Assembly: GCF_030264275.1 (NCBI RefSeq)
Contig: NZ_CP127165.1
Location: forward strand, 124,001-188,000
Length of the DNA: 64,000 nucleotides
Direction: 5' to 3'
Source of the DNA: Marivivens sp. LCG002
GTDB taxonomy: Bacteria; Pseudomonadota; Alphaproteobacteria; Rhodobacterales; Rhodobacteraceae
A program made the translations under genes and the position numbers. The notes under the pieces were generated by a model, which worked only from the letters and a program-made list of their open reading frames with translations, did not search any database and was not told where the DNA came from. Below are positions 27,375 through 35,667 of the stretch, piece by piece; position 1 is the stretch's first letter; each line of letters begins with the position of its first letter.

Positions 27375-27533
27375 TCAGTCCTTGGACTTACCCTTGGCCG
27401 CTGCCGCTTTGAGCTTTGCAAGGAGCTCTTCTTTGGGCGCTTTTTGCATGTAGGGTGCTTCACCCTTTTTGCTGGGCTGGAAACGAGGCGCATTTGCCCC
27501 TTTTTTCGCATTGCCCGACTTTCCATAATCCAT
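27375..27533 (-). CDS. Small Lys-rich protein of 52 residues near cobN
   Basis: The encoded protein is hydrophilic and basic (MDYGKSGNAKKGANAPRF near the start, a run of Lys/Ala at the end) with no Cys, helix or signal. It runs opposite to its neighbours: convergent with the GNAT gene (stops 2 bp apart) and divergent from cobN. I recognise similar small basic proteins beside cobN in Rhodobacterales genomes but know no function. The start at 27533 is preceded by a weak purine stretch. Confidence 0.6.
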   Translation of the reverse strand: MDYGKSGNAKKGANAPRFQPSKKGEAPYMQKAPKEELLAKLKAAAAKGKSKD

Positions 27534-27600
27534 GATCAAGACCTCTCTGGCTTCTCTATGCTGATGCCTGAAAGCCAAAGCTGAGACAAGGACCGAACGA

Positions 27601-30600
27601 ATGCATTTGCTCGCTGCGACCCCCGGAAACATCGATGACGGCAAGGAACCCGTCGATCTCGGGCAGACTCCGGCGGATGTTGTGGTGATTTCCGCTGCCG
27701 ATACCGAACTTGCAGCGCTTTCTCAGGCACGGTCGGAAATGACGGATGCCCCGAGTCTTCGCTTGGCTTCGATGATGAATCTGATGCATCCGATGTCGGT
27801 GGACCTCCATCTGGACGATTGCGCGACCAAGTCCCGACTGGTCATCGCTCGTATCCTTGGAGGAGCGGGGTATTGGAAATACGGGTTCGAGCAGTATGCG
27901 GCCCGTCTTCATGAGGCGGGTGTACCTTTTGTCGCGCTTCCGGGGGATGATAAACCCGACGACGAACTCCGCCGCTTCTCGACGGTCGAGGACGAGGATT
28001 ACGACGCGCTCTGGTCCTATCTGGTCGAGGGTGGCCCAGCCAACGCGGTCGCATTCCTGAACTATGCCAAAGCGATGCTTGATGGAGGAGACAAGCCCGC
28101 GGGCGCAGCACCGCTTTTGCGCGCGGGGATATACTGGCCGGGTGAGGACAAACCCGACTTGTCGATGCTGCGCGGTCAATGGATCGACGGCGCACCCGTG
28201 GTGCCTGTCGTGTTTTACCGCGCACTTGTTCAGGGTGCGGGCCTCAATCCGATCAACCGATTGACCAAATCGCTGTTGCGGGCTGGGCTGAACCCTCTTC
28301 CGGTTTTTGTTGCCTCCCTCAAGGATCCCGTATCGGTCGCAACCTTGGAGCAGCTTTTCACCAGCGCGCCGCCGTCCGTTATCCTCAATTGCACCTCCTT
28401 CGCGACTGGTTCGCCCCATGCAGGCGAAGGGTCCGAGAACCCGCTTGCTGCGACCTTTGCCAATGAAGCTCCCGTTTTTCAGGTGGTTCTTGCTGGAAGC
28501 AGTGAAAAGGCATGGGACGAAGGGCTTTCGGGTCTTTCTGGGCGCGACATCGCGATGAACGTCGCCCTGCCCGAAGTGGATGGGCGTATCCTCTCCCGTG
28601 CCATCAGTTTCAAGGGTGAGGCCTATTTCGACGAAGCCACGGAATGCCCCGTTGCCAGCTATCAGGCGCGCGGGGATCGGATTGACTTCGTGGTGGCGCT
28701 CGCCGCCAATTGGGCACGTCTGCGTCATCGGGCGGTTGCGGACCGCAAAGTTGCGCTCGTTCTTGCCAATTATCCGAACAAGGACGGTCGTTTGGCGAAC
28801 GGGGTTGGTCTTGATACCCCTGCGGGCACCGCGCGTGTCATCGAAAAAATGGCCGAGGCGGGCTATGCTGTCGAGGATGCCCCCCATGGTCCCAAGGCGC
28901 TCATGGAACGTCTCATGGCGGGTCCGACGAATTGGCTCACAGATCGCGCCGAGCGAGAGGGGGGCGAAGTGCTGCCTCTGGCCGAGTATGTGCGCTATTT
29001 CGAGGCTCTTCCGTGGGAGGTCAAAGAACGCATCACCGACCGTTGGGGCGCTCCGGCTAACGATCCGTTCTGTGCCGAGGACGGTTTTGCCCTTTCGATC
29101 CATCGGTTCGGCAATGTGGTTGTGGGGCTTCAACCCGCGCGCGGCTATAACATCGATCCGACCGAGACCTATCACTCGCCCGATCTTGTGCCGCCACACA
29201 ATTATCTCGCCTTCTATTTCTGGCTCCGCCACCACTGGGGTGCAGATGCGATCGCCCATATGGGCAAGCACGGCAATCTTGAATGGCTCCCCGGCAAGGC
29301 GATTGCCCTTTCCGAGACGTGCCTGCCCGAAGTGATCCTCGGACCTGTGCCGCATCTCTATCCTTTCATCGTCAACGATCCGGGTGAAGGTACGCAGGCC
29401 AAGCGGCGCGCTCAGGCGGTGATCATTGATCACCTTACGCCGCCTCTCACCCGCGCCGAGAGCTATGGACCGCTCCGCGATCTCGAAGCTTTGGTCGATG
29501 AATATTACGAGGCGGCGGGCGTCGATCCGCGCCGCATCGACCATTTGCGCCGCGAAATCCTTTCGCTTTCCGAGGTGACGGGGCTTGCCGCTGATGTCGG
29601 GATGTCGGGCGATCAAGAGGGCGATCTTGCCAAGCTCGATGCCTATCTCTGCGAGCTTAAAGAAGCGCAGATCCGCGATGGTCTGCATATTTTCGGGGCC
29701 TCTCCCGAGGGTGTGCAGGCGCGCGATCTTGCGATTGCGCTTGCGCGGGTTCCACGAGGTGCGGGTGTGGGGGGCGATTCCTCTTTGCTCCGCGCTCTGG
29801 CAGATGATCTCGAGCTCGGCTTTGATCCGCTCTCGGCCGATCTCGCCGAGACTTGGTTCGGGCCCAAGCCTTTGCTTTTGGATGGTGAGGGGGCTTGGCG
29901 CACCGCAGGGGATACCGTCGAACGTCTCGAGCTTTTGTCCCAGCGGTTGCTGGATGGTGCTGCGGCCCCCGGTCCTCGTTCCGCAGAGGTTCTTGCCGAG
30001 ATCAACGATGTGATCCGGCCCACCGTTGCCGCCTGTGGGCCTGCGGAAGCGGCGGCTTTCCTCAAGGTGCTGGACGGTCGCGCCATTGCCGCGGGACCTT
30101 CGGGCGCGCCGACCCGCGGCCGCATGGACGTGCTTCCGACGGGACGCAATTTCTTCAGTGTGGACAGCCGCGCGGTTCCCACGCCCTCGGCTTGGGCCTT
30201 GGGATGGAAGTCTGCAAATCTCTTGATCGAAAAGCACCTCCAAGACCACGGGGATTGGCCGCGCACTATGCTTGTCACGGCCTGGGGCACCGCGAACATG
30301 CGCACCGGCGGTGATGACATCGCGCAGGCGCTTGCTCTCATGGGGGTAAAGCCCAAATGGGACAGCGCCAACCGCCGCGTGACGGGGTTCGAGATCCTGC
30401 CTCAAGGTGTGCTTGGCCGCCCGCGCGTCGACGTGACACTGCGCGTTTCGGGGTTTTTCCGCGATGCTTTCCCGCAGCTCATCGCATTGGTCGACAGTGC
30501 GGCACGTGCCGTTCAGGCTCTTGATGAAGACGAGAGCATGAACCCCGCCGCAGCGAGAACGCGGTCGGGCGAAGCCGCCGCGCGCGTCTATGGTTCCAAA

Positions 30601-31290
30601 CCCGGTGCATACGGTGCAGGTTTGCAGGCGCTCATCGACGAGCGGATCTGGGCCGAAAAATCCGACCTCGGAAACGCCTATCTCGAGTGGGGCGGCTATG
30701 CCTATGGTGCGGACGGCGAGGGTGTTCGCGACCGCGAAGGGTTTGAACAGCGGTTGAGCCAGACCGAAGCCATCGTCCAGAATCAGGACAACCGCGAACA
30801 TGATCTTCTCGATAGTGACGACTACTACCAGTTCGAGGGCGGTGCCGCCGCTGCGATCTCTACGCTTCAGGGGCGCGACCGCCCGATCTATCATAACGAT
30901 CATTCGCGGCCCGAGCGCCCCGTGATCCGGACGCTGGACGACGAGATCGGGCGCGTTGTGCGCTTTCGCGTGGTCAATCCGAAATGGATCGAAGGGGTCA
31001 AGCGGCACGGTTATAAGGGCGCATTCGAGATCGCGGCCACGGTCGACTATCTCTTTGCTTTTGCGGCGACCACGGGCGCGGTCAAGAACCACCATTTCGA
31101 CCTTGTCGAAGGGGCCTTCTTCGACGATCAGGACACAAGAGAGTTTATCGCGGAACACAACCCTTCGGCACTCCGAGAGATTGCGGAACGGCTCGAAGAA
31201 GCGATAGATCGCGGGCTTTGGGTGCCCCGTTCGAATTCGGCCCGCGCACGAATTTCCGCTCTTGCAAAAGGACTTAGCCCGGATACATGA
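27601..31290 (+). CDS. cobN: Cobaltochelatase subunit CobN
   Basis: This is the large subunit (1229 residues) of the aerobic ATP-dependent chelatase that inserts Co(II) into hydrogenobyrinate a,c-diamide with CobS and CobT, which are not in this window. The BchH/CobN signature HMGKHGNLEWLPGKA is present, with the C-terminal TAWGTANMRTGGDDIAQ and DNREHDLLDSDDYYQFEGG segments. An AGGA ribosome site precedes ATG 27601. It is the defining gene of the late-cobalt-insertion route. An open frame on the opposite strand is not credible. Confidence 0.96.
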   Translation: MHLLAATPGNIDDGKEPVDLGQTPADVVVISAADTELAALSQARSEMTDAPSLRLASMMNLMHPMSVDLHLDDCATKSRLVIARILGGAGYWKYGFEQYAARLHEAGVPFVALPGDDKPDDELRRFSTVEDEDYDALWSYLVEGGPANAVAFLNYAKAMLDGGDKPAGAAPLLRAGIYWPGEDKPDLSMLRGQWIDGAPVVPVVFYRALVQGAGLNPINRLTKSLLRAGLNPLPVFVASLKDPVSVATLEQLFTSAPPSVILNCTSFATGSPHAGEGSENPLAATFANEAPVFQVVLAGSSEKAWDEGLSGLSGRDIAMNVALPEVDGRILSRAISFKGEAYFDEATECPVASYQARGDRIDFVVALAANWARLRHRAVADRKVALVLANYPNKDGRLANGVGLDTPAGTARVIEKMAEAGYAVEDAPHGPKALMERLMAGPTNWLTDRAEREGGEVLPLAEYVRYFEALPWEVKERITDRWGAPANDPFCAEDGFALSIHRFGNVVVGLQPARGYNIDPTETYHSPDLVPPHNYLAFYFWLRHHWGADAIAHMGKHGNLEWLPGKAIALSETCLPEVILGPVPHLYPFIVNDPGEGTQAKRRAQAVIIDHLTPPLTRAESYGPLRDLEALVDEYYEAAGVDPRRIDHLRREILSLSEVTGLAADVGMSGDQEGDLAKLDAYLCELKEAQIRDGLHIFGASPEGVQARDLAIALARVPRGAGVGGDSSLLRALADDLELGFDPLSADLAETWFGPKPLLLDGEGAWRTAGDTVERLELLSQRLLDGAAAPGPRSAEVLAEINDVIRPTVAACGPAEAAAFLKVLDGRAIAAGPSGAPTRGRMDVLPTGRNFFSVDSRAVPTPSAWALGWKSANLLIEKHLQDHGDWPRTMLVTAWGTANMRTGGDDIAQALALMGVKPKWDSANRRVTGFEILPQGVLGRPRVDVTLRVSGFFRDAFPQLIALVDSAARAVQALDEDESMNPAAARTRSGEAAARVYGSKPGAYGAGLQALIDERIWAEKSDLGNAYLEWGGYAYGADGEGVRDREGFEQRLSQTEAIVQNQDNREHDLLDSDDYYQFEGGAAAAISTLQGRDRPIYHNDHSRPERPVIRTLDDEIGRVVRFRVVNPKWIEGVKRHGYKGAFEIAATVDYLFAFAATTGAVKNHHFDLVEGAFFDDQDTREFIAEHNPSALREIAERLEEAIDRGLWVPRSNSARARISALAKGLSPDT

Positions 31291-31304
31291 CAGAGTGTCG
31301 CATT

Positions 31305-31328
31305 AAACATTTATAATTTGTAATGTTT
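31305..31328. promoter_or_regulatory. AT-rich dyad 1 overlapping a TATAAT box
   Basis: AAACATT (31305-31311) and AATGTTT (31322-31328) form an inverted repeat around a centre that starts with TATAAT (31312-31317), which fits a -10 element. A partial -35 (ATGACA, 31287-31292) lies 19 bp upstream inside the cobN stop region. Probably a promoter/operator for the membrane-protein gene at 31379. Confidence 0.45.
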
Positions 31329-31339
31329 TAGATCCGCTC

Positions 31340-31369
31340 CTAATATATTTAATATTACTAATATATAAG
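31340..31369. promoter_or_regulatory. AT-rich dyad 2 just before the ribosome site
   Basis: CTAATATATT (31340-31349) and AATATATAAG (31360-31369) match as an inverted repeat in nine of ten positions and enclose the self-palindromic TAATATTA. The dyad ends at the AGGAGGG ribosome site. It resembles dyad 1 in layout (TAA..ATT-N10-AAT..), suggesting two binding sites for one regulator. Confidence 0.45.
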
Positions 31370-31378
31370 GAGGGCATC

Positions 31379-32590
31379 ATGACCCCGATTTCCAGTCGAC
31401 CCGCAGATAATTGGTCGCCTCTTTATTTCCTCGCTTCGGTCGGGGCCGGTGGCCTTGCTGTTACGTTTTTCATGTATCTTCTGTTCTGGGTCCCGCACCC
31501 CAACGCAACGGTTCCGGTGTTCGAGGACATCGTCGCCGCATGGGGCAAAGGTAATCCCTGGCAACAGTTCGGAATTCTAGCCGCCATGCTCGGAATCGCG
31601 TTCTTCGCCTTTCAGAACATCCGATATCTGATCTGGAATTTCACCAAGTTCGCGGAATTCAAAAAGACAGAGAGCTATCAAAAACTCCGTCATTCGAACG
31701 GGGAAACCCAGCTTCTGGCGATGCCGCTTGCTGTTGCCATGTCGATCAACGGATTGTTCATCGTCGGTCTTGTCTTTGTGCCCAACCTCTGGAGCGTCGT
31801 CGAGTTTCTGTTCCCCGCTGCTATGGTGGCTTTCGTCCTGACAGGCCTTCTGGCTTTGCGGATGATCGGGCATTTCTTGGGCCGCGTGCTCTCTGAAGGC
31901 GGGCTTTTCGATGTCACCGCGCATAACTCCTTTGCACAGCTTCTTCCCGCCTTTGCGCTTGCCATGGTCGCCGTCGGTCTTTCGGCGCCTGCGGCAATGT
32001 CGACAAGCACAACCGTTGTCGGTGCTTCGCTTATTCTGTCGACCTTCTTCGGCCTGATCGCGTTGATCTATGTGGCTGTTGCATCTGTTACGGCGTTCAA
32101 TTCGATGCTGCACTACGGAACCGCGAAAGAGGCCGCGCCGACCCTTATGATTGTCATTCCGCTCATGACGGTCTTGGGCATCATGACGCTTCGGCAGAAC
32201 CACGGCCTTCACGCGGCCTTCGAGGCGCACAGCTCGAATATCGATACATTGATGACGCTCACACAGTTCTTGACGGTCCAGATCCTGTTTCTTTTGCTCG
32301 GCTTGACCGTGCTGCGCCGCCAAGCCTATGCCGCAACCTTTCTTACAGGTGACAAGAATTCGGCAGGGTCCTACGCCCTTGTTTGCCCGGGTGTAGCTCT
32401 TTCGGTGATGACCCAATTCTGGTTGCACAAGGGGCTTGTCGCTGTCGGTCTCGTCGCCAAGTTCAGCGTCACCTATTGGATCATCGTCGGTATCGCCTTG
32501 GCGTTCCAGTTCGCGATGATTGCGCTGGTCCTTCATTTGAACCGCCGTCACTTTGCGAAGTCCGCAAGCGTGGCTGTTCCCGCAGAATAA
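31379..32590 (+). CDS. Multi-pass membrane protein, possibly TsoY (seleno)protein family
   Basis: The 403-residue protein has about ten hydrophobic helices and opens with NWSPLYFLASVGAGGLAVTFFMYLLF. It contains one cysteine only, Cys336 in SYALVCPGVALSV. My recollection is that this pattern matches the TsoY family, whose members have Cys or selenocysteine at such a site; I could not verify it. A TDT/SLAC1-like anion channel fold is a general alternative. The gene sits between cobN and cobO but has its own AT-rich promoter region, and a terminator separates it from cobO, so it need not be part of B12 synthesis. Confidence 0.55.
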   Translation: MTPISSRPADNWSPLYFLASVGAGGLAVTFFMYLLFWVPHPNATVPVFEDIVAAWGKGNPWQQFGILAAMLGIAFFAFQNIRYLIWNFTKFAEFKKTESYQKLRHSNGETQLLAMPLAVAMSINGLFIVGLVFVPNLWSVVEFLFPAAMVAFVLTGLLALRMIGHFLGRVLSEGGLFDVTAHNSFAQLLPAFALAMVAVGLSAPAAMSTSTTVVGASLILSTFFGLIALIYVAVASVTAFNSMLHYGTAKEAAPTLMIVIPLMTVLGIMTLRQNHGLHAAFEAHSSNIDTLMTLTQFLTVQILFLLLGLTVLRRQAYAATFLTGDKNSAGSYALVCPGVALSVMTQFWLHKGLVAVGLVAKFSVTYWIIVGIALAFQFAMIALVLHLNRRHFAKSASVAVPAE

Positions 32591-32612
32591 ACCCTTCCCT
32601 TCCCGCAAGACC

Positions 32613-32642
32613 GAAATGGGCGCCGCATCTGGCGCCCATTTC
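32613..32642 (+). terminator. Intrinsic terminator after the TsoY-like gene
   Basis: A perfect 12-bp stem (GAAATGGGCGCC, 32613-32624, with GGCGCCCATTTC, 32631-32642) encloses a 6-base loop and is followed by ATTTG. The T-run is short but the stem is strong. It separates the membrane-protein gene from cobO. Confidence 0.7.
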
Positions 32643-32703
32643 ATTTGCACCTTGCGCTTTTCCCTCCCTTTCCCCAGATTCAAAACTCAAACCGGAGGAG
32701 CAG

Positions 32704-33312
32704 ATGACCGAAGATACCGAACGCCACGCCCAGAAGATGGCCAAGAAGAAAGCGGCGCGTGACAAGATCATGGCGACCAAGACCGACAAAAAGGGCCTTG
32801 TGATCGTCCATACGGGCAAGGGTAAAGGCAAATCGTCGGCAGCCTTTGGCATGATTTTCCGCTGTATCGCGCACGATATGAAATGCGCGGTTGTCCAATT
32901 CATCAAGGGCGGCATGTCCACGGGTGAGCGCGATCTCATCCTGAGCAAATTCACCGACATCTGTTCGTTCTATACAATGGGTGAAGGCTTTACTTGGGAG
33001 ACACAGGACAAAACCCGCGATACCGAGATGGCCCAAGCCGCTTGGGAAAAGGCCAAAGAGCTCATTCGTGATCCGTCGAATACGATGGTGCTTTTGGACG
33101 AGATCAACATCGCGATCCGGTATGACTATGTGGACATCAAGGAGGTTGTCGCCTTCCTTCGTGATGAAAAGCCCGAAATGACGCATGTGGTCCTGACGGG
33201 GCGAAATGCCCACGACGACTTGATCGAGATTGCGGACCTTGTGACGGAAATGGAGCTGATCAAGCATCCCTTCCGCTCGGGGATCAAGGCCCAGATCGGC
33301 GTTGAATACTAG
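32704..33312 (+). CDS. cobO: Cob(I)yrinic acid a,c-diamide adenosyltransferase CobO
   Basis: It transfers adenosyl from ATP to cob(I)yrinate a,c-diamide, forming the Co-C bond. The 202-residue CobA/BtuR-family ATPase has the P-loop HTGKGKGKSSAAFG, and VLLDEINIAIRYDY. The ATG at 32704 has CGGAGGAG upstream; the longer frame is rejected because it runs through the terminator hairpin. The gene lies 114 bp after the TsoY-like gene. It converges with a dioxygenase gene across a short hairpin. Confidence 0.95.
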   Translation: MTEDTERHAQKMAKKKAARDKIMATKTDKKGLVIVHTGKGKGKSSAAFGMIFRCIAHDMKCAVVQFIKGGMSTGERDLILSKFTDICSFYTMGEGFTWETQDKTRDTEMAQAAWEKAKELIRDPSNTMVLLDEINIAIRYDYVDIKEVVAFLRDEKPEMTHVVLTGRNAHDDLIEIADLVTEMELIKHPFRSGIKAQIGVEY

Positions 33313-33324
33313 ACGCCAGCGGGT

Positions 33325-33346
33325 CGAGAGCCGTAATCGGCTCTCG
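33325..33346. terminator. Hairpin between convergent cobO and dioxygenase genes
   Basis: CGAGAGCCG (33325-33333) pairs with CGGCTCTCG (33338-33346) across a TAAT loop. It lies between two converging stops and could terminate either transcript, although no clear T-run is present. Confidence 0.55.
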
Positions 33347-33360
33347 CCCTTACTCCGCCT

Positions 33361-34533
33361 TTAAGTCGCGTTTTTACGTTCAAGATTGGCGAGCGACTGC
33401 ACGAATTTTTCCTTGCTCCAACGCTCGGCAACGGCCTGTCTGAGGTAATCGGCTTGGGTTTTGGGGGCGAGCCCGCCGATGGGTGGATTGCGATCCAGAT
33501 TTGTCGGAAACGGATAGCCCTCGGCCGTAGCTGCGATCACGTTTGCAAGGTCAATCGTCTCACGGTCTTTGATCAAGGTCTCGAAGATCGCTTCGCACAT
33601 ACGGCTACGATTGACGCTCTCCATTGCGCGGCCGAATGCAGAGGACACCTGAAGCAGGTTCACGAGCCGATAGCGATCAGAGGTTCTGTTGGTCCCTGCG
33701 CCATGCATCACGGCGGGGTTAAAGAACACAAGGTCGCCTTTTTCCAAGGGCAACTGGACATAGTTATCCGCGAAATACGCCTGAAACTCGGGGCGACCGA
33801 AGGCAAGATAGCCTTCGTAGAACATCTGCGAAAACGGAAGAACCATGGTCGGGCCTGTTTCGATCGGCATATCGCAGTGCGCCACAGCTCCCTGAAGCGT
33901 GAGGAGCGGCGAAACCCCATGGATATACGAGGGGTATTCGGCCATCCGCGTGCTCGACATAAAACCGAGGTGATAGTCCCGATGCGGGGTCTGCGCCGCG
34001 CCCCCGGGGTTCACGCGATTGACTTGTGCCGTCATCTGATACGCCGGTCCAAGCCATGCCTCGGACGCAAGCGCGATGCCGTTGGAGCTGTAATACGCCG
34101 CAAAATTCGCAGGATCGGCAAGGCAGTGCTTTTCAAGTGAATTCCAGATGCGATCGTTCGCGCCGGGTTTTGCAAAATGGTCACCACCGCCAATGGCATT
34201 GGCCTTTTCGTCCCGGATGATGCTTTCGAAAATCTCGCTCGCGCGATCAATGGCGGCGTGATTGCCGAGGCCGTTCTTGATCACGATAATCCCCGCGCCT
34301 TTGGCAAATACCCGCGCCCATTCCGCAGTCAGACTTTTTCGATCATGGGGCGATTGAGCGGCCGCATCCACATCTTCGCCCGAATAGATCGGGATATTTC
34401 GGATGATGTCCTGCGCATGGGGGACATCGCCCGCTTTTGTGGTTTGTGCGACCTGAGCCTTGAACACTTCAAAGTCGCCGCTCTCGGCACTGATCCAGAC
34501 CGGATCATCCATGTTTCTGTCTTGGAAATTCAT
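33361..34533 (-). CDS. Phytanoyl-CoA dioxygenase-like Fe(II)/2-oxoglutarate oxygenase
   Basis: The 390-residue protein has the PhyH-type facial triad: HxD in TPHRDYHLGF and the distal His in PAVMHGAGTN, with the 2-oxoglutarate-binding Arg shortly after in DRYRLVN. The substrate is not evident; the family hydroxylates diverse metabolites, not only phytanoyl-CoA. The ATG has GGAGG upstream. It is divergent from a LacI regulator (85 bp), which probably controls it. Both interrupt the cobalamin genes and may be an inserted module. Confidence 0.82.
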   Translation of the reverse strand: MNFQDRNMDDPVWISAESGDFEVFKAQVAQTTKAGDVPHAQDIIRNIPIYSGEDVDAAAQSPHDRKSLTAEWARVFAKGAGIIVIKNGLGNHAAIDRASEIFESIIRDEKANAIGGGDHFAKPGANDRIWNSLEKHCLADPANFAAYYSSNGIALASEAWLGPAYQMTAQVNRVNPGGAAQTPHRDYHLGFMSSTRMAEYPSYIHGVSPLLTLQGAVAHCDMPIETGPTMVLPFSQMFYEGYLAFGRPEFQAYFADNYVQLPLEKGDLVFFNPAVMHGAGTNRTSDRYRLVNLLQVSSAFGRAMESVNRSRMCEAIFETLIKDRETIDLANVIAATAEGYPFPTNLDRNPPIGGLAPKTQADYLRQAVAERWSKEKFVQSLANLERKNAT

Positions 34534-34540
34534 TTCGGTC

Positions 34541-34577
34541 CTCCCGTTTTCAAGAAAGAAGTGACGCAGGACGGGAG
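34541..34577. promoter_or_regulatory. Possible operator in the dioxygenase/LacI spacer
   Basis: CTCCCGT (34541-34547) and ACGGGAG (34571-34577) are a 7-bp inverted repeat 23 bp apart in the divergent spacer. The left arm also holds the dioxygenase ribosome site, so the repeat could be chance. It is listed as a candidate for LacI-type autoregulation. Confidence 0.25.
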
Positions 34578-34618
34578 AAAGCGATAGACAGAAAGAACCT
34601 CAAAATCACATCAAAACC

Positions 34619-35626
34619 ATGCCGCAAAAATTCACGATCAAGGAAATCGCCTTTCAAGCCGGCCTAAGCCCCGCGACGGTGGATCGCGCGCTCCATAGCC
34701 GTGCTTCGGTTCGGCAGGTTACAAAAGACCGCGTCGAGGCGGCCATCGCCGAGCTTGATCGCCAGTATGCCGCCGCACGGCTTGATGGGCGCAAGTTCAC
34801 CATCGACGTTGTGATCCAGTCGCCCAAGCGGTTTTCCCGCGCCGTGCGTCAGGCTTTCGAGGATGAATTACCGCTTGTTCGACCTGCCTCTTTCAGGATG
34901 CGCTTCCATCTTGAAGAGAGCATGGAAGAGCGGGAAATCATCGCGAAACTTTATTCAATCGCGCGCAGGGGCAGTCATGGTATCGTCCTCAAAGTGCCCG
35001 CCACCGTCGCAATCGAAACCTGCCTGCGCGAAATCGGTGCCCGCGGAGTCCCTATTGTCACCTATGTGACAGATGTCGCAGCGGATCTTCGACTTGCCTA
35101 TGTCGGGATGGAGAACCGCAAAGCGGGCGCAACCGCTGCGCACCTCTTGAACAAGATGAAGTCACCGAAGCGGTCCAAGATCCTCCTCACGCTGTCGAGC
35201 CAGACATTTCAGGGCGAAGAGCAACGCCGTGTCGGATTTCTCGACTATTTCGCGCGCCGAAATCCGACGCAGGACATCGTTTCGGTGTCCGAGGGTCTTG
35301 GCGTGAACCGAACCACCAAGACGCTGGTTCTGGGCGCACTCGAGGCGCACCCCGATATCGACTCGGTCTATTCCATAGGTGGAGGAAATCGCGCGATCCT
35401 CGACGCCTTTGCCGAGGCGCGACGTCCCATAGATATCTTTGCCGCCCACGATCTCGACCGCACGAACAAACAGCTTCTACAGGATGGCAAGCTGAGCTTT
35501 GTGCTCCACCACAATTTCCGTCAGGACGCGCGGCGGGTCTCTCTCTTGTTTCTCAAACACTATCGTCTCGTTCCCGATACGATCGAGATCGAGGAGGCGG
35601 ATATCGGCATAGCAGTGCCTCTTTGA
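34619..35626 (+). CDS. LacI-family transcriptional regulator
   Basis: The 335-residue protein has the N-terminal LacI helix-turn-helix FTIKEIAFQAGLSPATVDRAL followed by a periplasmic-binding-protein-like sensor domain. The hinge is less canonical than in LacI. The effector is probably a sugar or related small molecule, but nothing in the sequence identifies it. It is divergent from the PhyH-like oxygenase; local control of that gene is the simplest reading. Confidence 0.88.
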   Translation: MPQKFTIKEIAFQAGLSPATVDRALHSRASVRQVTKDRVEAAIAELDRQYAAARLDGRKFTIDVVIQSPKRFSRAVRQAFEDELPLVRPASFRMRFHLEESMEEREIIAKLYSIARRGSHGIVLKVPATVAIETCLREIGARGVPIVTYVTDVAADLRLAYVGMENRKAGATAAHLLNKMKSPKRSKILLTLSSQTFQGEEQRRVGFLDYFARRNPTQDIVSVSEGLGVNRTTKTLVLGALEAHPDIDSVYSIGGGNRAILDAFAEARRPIDIFAAHDLDRTNKQLLQDGKLSFVLHHNFRQDARRVSLLFLKHYRLVPDTIEIEEADIGIAVPL

Positions 35627-35667
35627 GTGCAATGAACCAGCACCCGAAGAATCTTACCTGATAGTAG

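Noticed and set aside
27556-31158. Very long open frame (about 1200 codons) on the minus strand opposite cobN
   Set aside because: The product shows no recognisable domain and mirrors cobN; long antisense frames are expected from the codon bias of GC-rich genes.
32383-32703. N-terminal extension of cobO
   Set aside because: The extension would overlap the membrane-protein gene and read through the terminator hairpin; the ATG at 32704 has a strong ribosome site and the conserved N-terminus.
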